This document shows positions 61,514-64,000 of a stretch of DNA of 64,000 nt, one piece after another. A program made the translations under genes and the position numbers. Below the pieces are notes generated by a model that worked only from the letters and a program-made list of their open reading frames with translations, did not search any database and was not told where the DNA came from. The first letter of the stretch is position 1. Every line of letters starts with the position of its first letter. Source of the stretch: Metridium senile (lineage: Eukaryota; Cnidaria; Anthozoa; Actiniaria; Metridiidae); assembly GCA_949775045.1 (NCBI GenBank), contig OX459108.1, forward strand, positions 11,768,072-11,832,071. Reading direction: 5' to 3'.

Positions 61514-62530
61514 TTAAACAGTTTCACTTAATGTCTTCACATCTTCATTTCCATTACTGCAAGTTGGTTTGTTTGGGCCTAAATTCGCTTCATTACTTTT
61601 GGCAGTATTTGAAGTATTTTCTTCAGCATCAACCCGCTTTTTCAAAGAAGAAATAAACTTGTTTAGAACTTTCTTGTACTGTGGCATACGCCAGGCATAC
61701 ACATAAGGGTTGACAGCCGAGTTCAACAGCACTATCACAAACTGCAGATCTCTCAACCACTGAATAAAATCGCAGCTGCAAATCATGCAAAAGTTAAGCA
61801 CATAGATTATGATGCAGACAGGAATGAAGCAAATGATGTATGCCAAAAGTACTAAAACTAACGCCTTAGTTACTTTCGCTTGCCACATTGTAGCATACAG
61901 CTCCTTCTTGTTCTCCTTCTTTCTTTGCACATTTGCACGTCTGCGTTGACTTAGCGCTCTCGCTTGTTTGTTGAGGCGTTTGTAAATACTGATGTACACA
62001 AATAGCAGGACTGCAAACGTTATGACAACTGCTGTGTTGGTGAAAATCAAGGAGTAAAATATGTAGCCAAGTTTGAAGTAGACTCCAGATATGATCAGGG
62101 AGAACAACCATATAATGACGGACACAATTACAGATCGTTTTGCTGTGAGTTTATTTTTGTATTTTAGAGGGTAAACCACTGCAATATACCGATCCAAAGT
62201 CAGAGCTGCTAGAGTCAGTATCGACGCAGTTGAAAGAATAAAGTAGAGCATGTGAAGAAGACGAATGTCGACTATTTTTTTTCGTAGTCCTTCGGTGAGG
62301 TGAAATATGACGGACACCGGGTCCATCAGTACTCCAACAAGAAGATCAGTCAGCGCTAAGCTAAGGATTAATAAGTTAAATGGCGTCCTTAGCTCATTGA
62401 ATGGATCTCGTATTATAGCATAGCAGACGAATAAATTACCAGGGATTGTTATCAAAGCAAGACATAAGGAAACAGCTGTAGTGAAGAAGGATAGGTAGAT
62501 TGGAGGAACAGAAGAGGAACAGTCAACCAT
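61514..62530 (-). CDS. Class A (rhodopsin-like) GPCR, 338 residues, intronless
   Basis: The ATG at 62530 and stop at 61514 give 338 residues: TM1 ~12-38 (GN 31-32), TM2 with Asp62 (LALTD), TM3 ending DRY (113-115), TM4 ~133-150, TM5 ~160-183, TM6 ~222-245 (CFIP 234-237) and TM7 ~261-280 (NPYVY 274-278). The second extracellular loop is very short and Cys-free. No Cys lies at the extracellular start of TM3 and no Pro in TM5, as in MECA-group receptors. ECL3 has three Cys (CMICSC). The tail (ENTSNTAKSNEANLG...) is Ser/Thr/Asn-rich and may be a kinase/arrestin site. It is very similar to the receptor at 57474, facing it in an inverted duplication. The basic third loop (KKENKKE) is conserved. The ligand cannot be inferred. 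Confidence 0.94.
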   Translation of the reverse strand: MVDCSSSVPPIYLSFFTTAVSLCLALITIPGNLFVCYAIIRDPFNELRTPFNLLILSLALTDLLVGVLMDPVSVIFHLTEGLRKKIVDIRLLHMLYFILSTASILTLAALTLDRYIAVVYPLKYKNKLTAKRSVIVSVIIWLFSLIISGVYFKLGYIFYSLIFTNTAVVITFAVLLFVYISIYKRLNKQARALSQRRRANVQRKKENKKELYATMWQAKVTKALVLVLLAYIICFIPVCIIIYVLNFCMICSCDFIQWLRDLQFVIVLLNSAVNPYVYAWRMPQYKKVLNKFISSLKKRVDAEENTSNTAKSNEANLGPNKPTCSNGNEDVKTLSETV

Positions 62531-64000
62531 CTTGTGTTCGTACCAAGAAGGAGGATTAACGTACAAAGCGTCAGTAAATTATACTCCTTTTCTACAGTGT
62601 GACAGTTTCCCGTTTTGTTTGGATAACCGCTGTCACAAACGTCACAATTTCCAAATAGTTACTGGCTCTGTTCTGACGAGCGATTTAATGCGGCGATATT
62701 TAGTTTGGACCTTTTTAATACCGTGTCCAAATTTACTCCCACCGATGGATTAACGTCCAAATCTTCAGTATAGGCTCAATCGTTATTTAAACGGTGTATA
62801 AATTGTCTTTGTCTTTCTTGTTGTGACTTAGATAAATTGATTGATTGATTGACTCAGTTGAGAAACTTGTAGATAAAACGATGGAGTCCGTTAGCTATCG
62901 TAAACCAATATTTCCTCCAGTGTTTCAGCAAGCCCTAGTGTTCTTCTCCAAGTCAATACAGCTTTAAAAGACAACCAAGCACAAGTAACTTCTCAGACGA
63001 ATAAAGACCTTCTTATATACTTTTATCAGGAAGCAATTTTTCTAAAAAGAAAAACAAATACGTTTTCATTTGCTGTTTCAGATCGCACACTTTCACGCGT
63101 ATGGTCTCACGCAGAGCAGCTAAGAAGTAACTTCTCAGACGAACACAGCGTTTCTTATATGTTTGTATCAGCTAATTAATACAATTCTTCAAGAAAGAAA
63201 AACAAAAACGTTTTCACTTACTGTTTCAGGTCGCTTTCACGCCTATGATCTCACGCAGCAAAGCTACAATCTTGGACAAAAGTCTTGAGACACTTTCGGT
63301 TTTTATAGCCCTAGTCTGCATTTCTCAGCTGTTCCTTCCCCATCCTCCATCCAATCAATGTTGTATGTATTGATAGATAATGCCAGTGGTCCAGACAATC
63401 CCAACTTCAACATTGAATGGAGGGGGGAGGGGAGGGGGATCAAATTAATGTCAGTTAGCAAGACGGACAGTTATTTACATTATTCGTACAAAGCGCGCGA
63501 ATGTCTCAACTACTTTTGTCCAAGATTGTAGCTAAGAAGTAACTTCTCAGACGAATAAAGAGTTTCTTATATGAGAGAGCTGGCTGCGAAAATGACCAAA
63601 CAATGTTAGCTTTCAGTTTCGTTATGAACTAGTGTGAATTGCCAAGCTAACAACTTTGATGTTAATTGAAAATAAGTTGCCTTAGAAGTTTGTTGAGCAA
63701 AGGTTTGCTGTTGTACTGTAGAAAAGAGCTGGCGGCGAAAATTATCAAGCGTTTAGCTTTGAAGTTTATTGTAAAAATGCGACTGTTTATTTGTTGAGCC
63801 AATGAATTCAGCAAGTCACGGTAACATTGAGAATGAAAATAAAACGTACTTCTAAAACGATCCAGCAACTTTAATGGAGGGAAGTTAAAATAAGAATTGA
63901 TAAGCTTGTACCTTTATTTTAAGTTTGCTGTAAAAATGGCTTCCTTAACAATTAAGCGTTTGTTTGCTGCGCCAATGAATTCAGCAAGTCACCGTAACAT
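62531..64000. promoter_or_regulatory. 5' region of the minus-strand GPCR with tandem duplications
   Basis: Three units repeat AAGTAACTTCTCAGACGAA and TTTCACTTACTGTTTCAGGT-like words (62985, 63122, 63537), and two repeat GAGCTGGCTGCGAAAATGA/TTCAGCAAGTCAC blocks (63575-63840, 63900-64000). Parts match the 5' region of the 57474 gene in inverted orientation. Possible alternative first exons or promoters, unproven. Confidence 0.4.
63267..63528. mobile_element. TA-flanked MITE (CAATCTTGGACAAAAGT)
   Basis: Ends CAATCTTGGACAAAAGT and ACTTTTGTCCAAGATTG are inverted with TA on both sides. The tandem neighbour at about 63107-63135 is a similar stretch of the same repeat without the element. Confidence 0.9.

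Overview
This is a eukaryotic, intron-bearing, AT-rich animal window with several kinds of simple repeat and many small inverted-repeat DNA transposons. The gene set (a TRPA1-type channel pair, single-exon rhodopsin-class receptors, a mitochondrial pyruvate dehydrogenase subunit) and the repeat style suggest a cnidarian, most likely an anthozoan (coral or sea anemone). That placement is an inference from family resemblance and was not tested by a search.

Region 1 (1-22140, all minus strand) is a tandem array of TRPA1-like ion-channel genes. Gene B (20439 to 8220) is complete: I can join 12 coding exons, in frame throughout, into a 1168-residue protein with a long ankyrin domain, six membrane segments and the TRPA signature after S6. 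Gene A (7493 to beyond base 1) has the same exon structure and is cut by the window edge after eight exons. Two decayed remnants lie upstream of B: a frameshifted and truncated first exon (21127-20937) and a trace of a last exon (22140-22074). Purine-rich spacers and a shared ~200-base 5' region recur at each gene start.

Region 2 (22140-35300) is gene-poor. It holds a satellite derived from a transposon end, a TTCCA/TTCTA pentamer array, long TTTA/ATTC arrays and several other tandem repeats. It also holds one TATA-bearing 116-codon ORF (25606-25256) and a 1.3-kb transposon with 9-base target duplications that carries a broken RecQ-like helicase fragment and sits inside an older PIF/Harbinger-like element.

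Region 3 (35306-45977, minus) is a complete 11-exon gene for the pyruvate dehydrogenase E1 alpha subunit (393 residues). Its introns are packed with transposons, a 24-base minisatellite of about 1 kb, and a tandem repeat that includes copies of the last splice acceptor.

Region 4 (46600-64000) is a small family of intronless class A GPCRs: a transposon-riddled pseudogene (46774-48578, plus), an intact receptor (57474-58382, plus) and a second intact receptor (62530-61514, minus). The two intact genes face each other in an inverted duplication. A 3.5-kb terminal-inverted-repeat element, a near-perfect 331-base palindrome, a LINE 3' end and further small elements fill the gaps.

The three gene families share no obvious pathway: sensory cation entry, mitochondrial carbon flux and ligand sensing. 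The unifying theme of the window is local gene duplication and decay combined with dense non-autonomous DNA transposons, several of which can be dated relative to the duplications.
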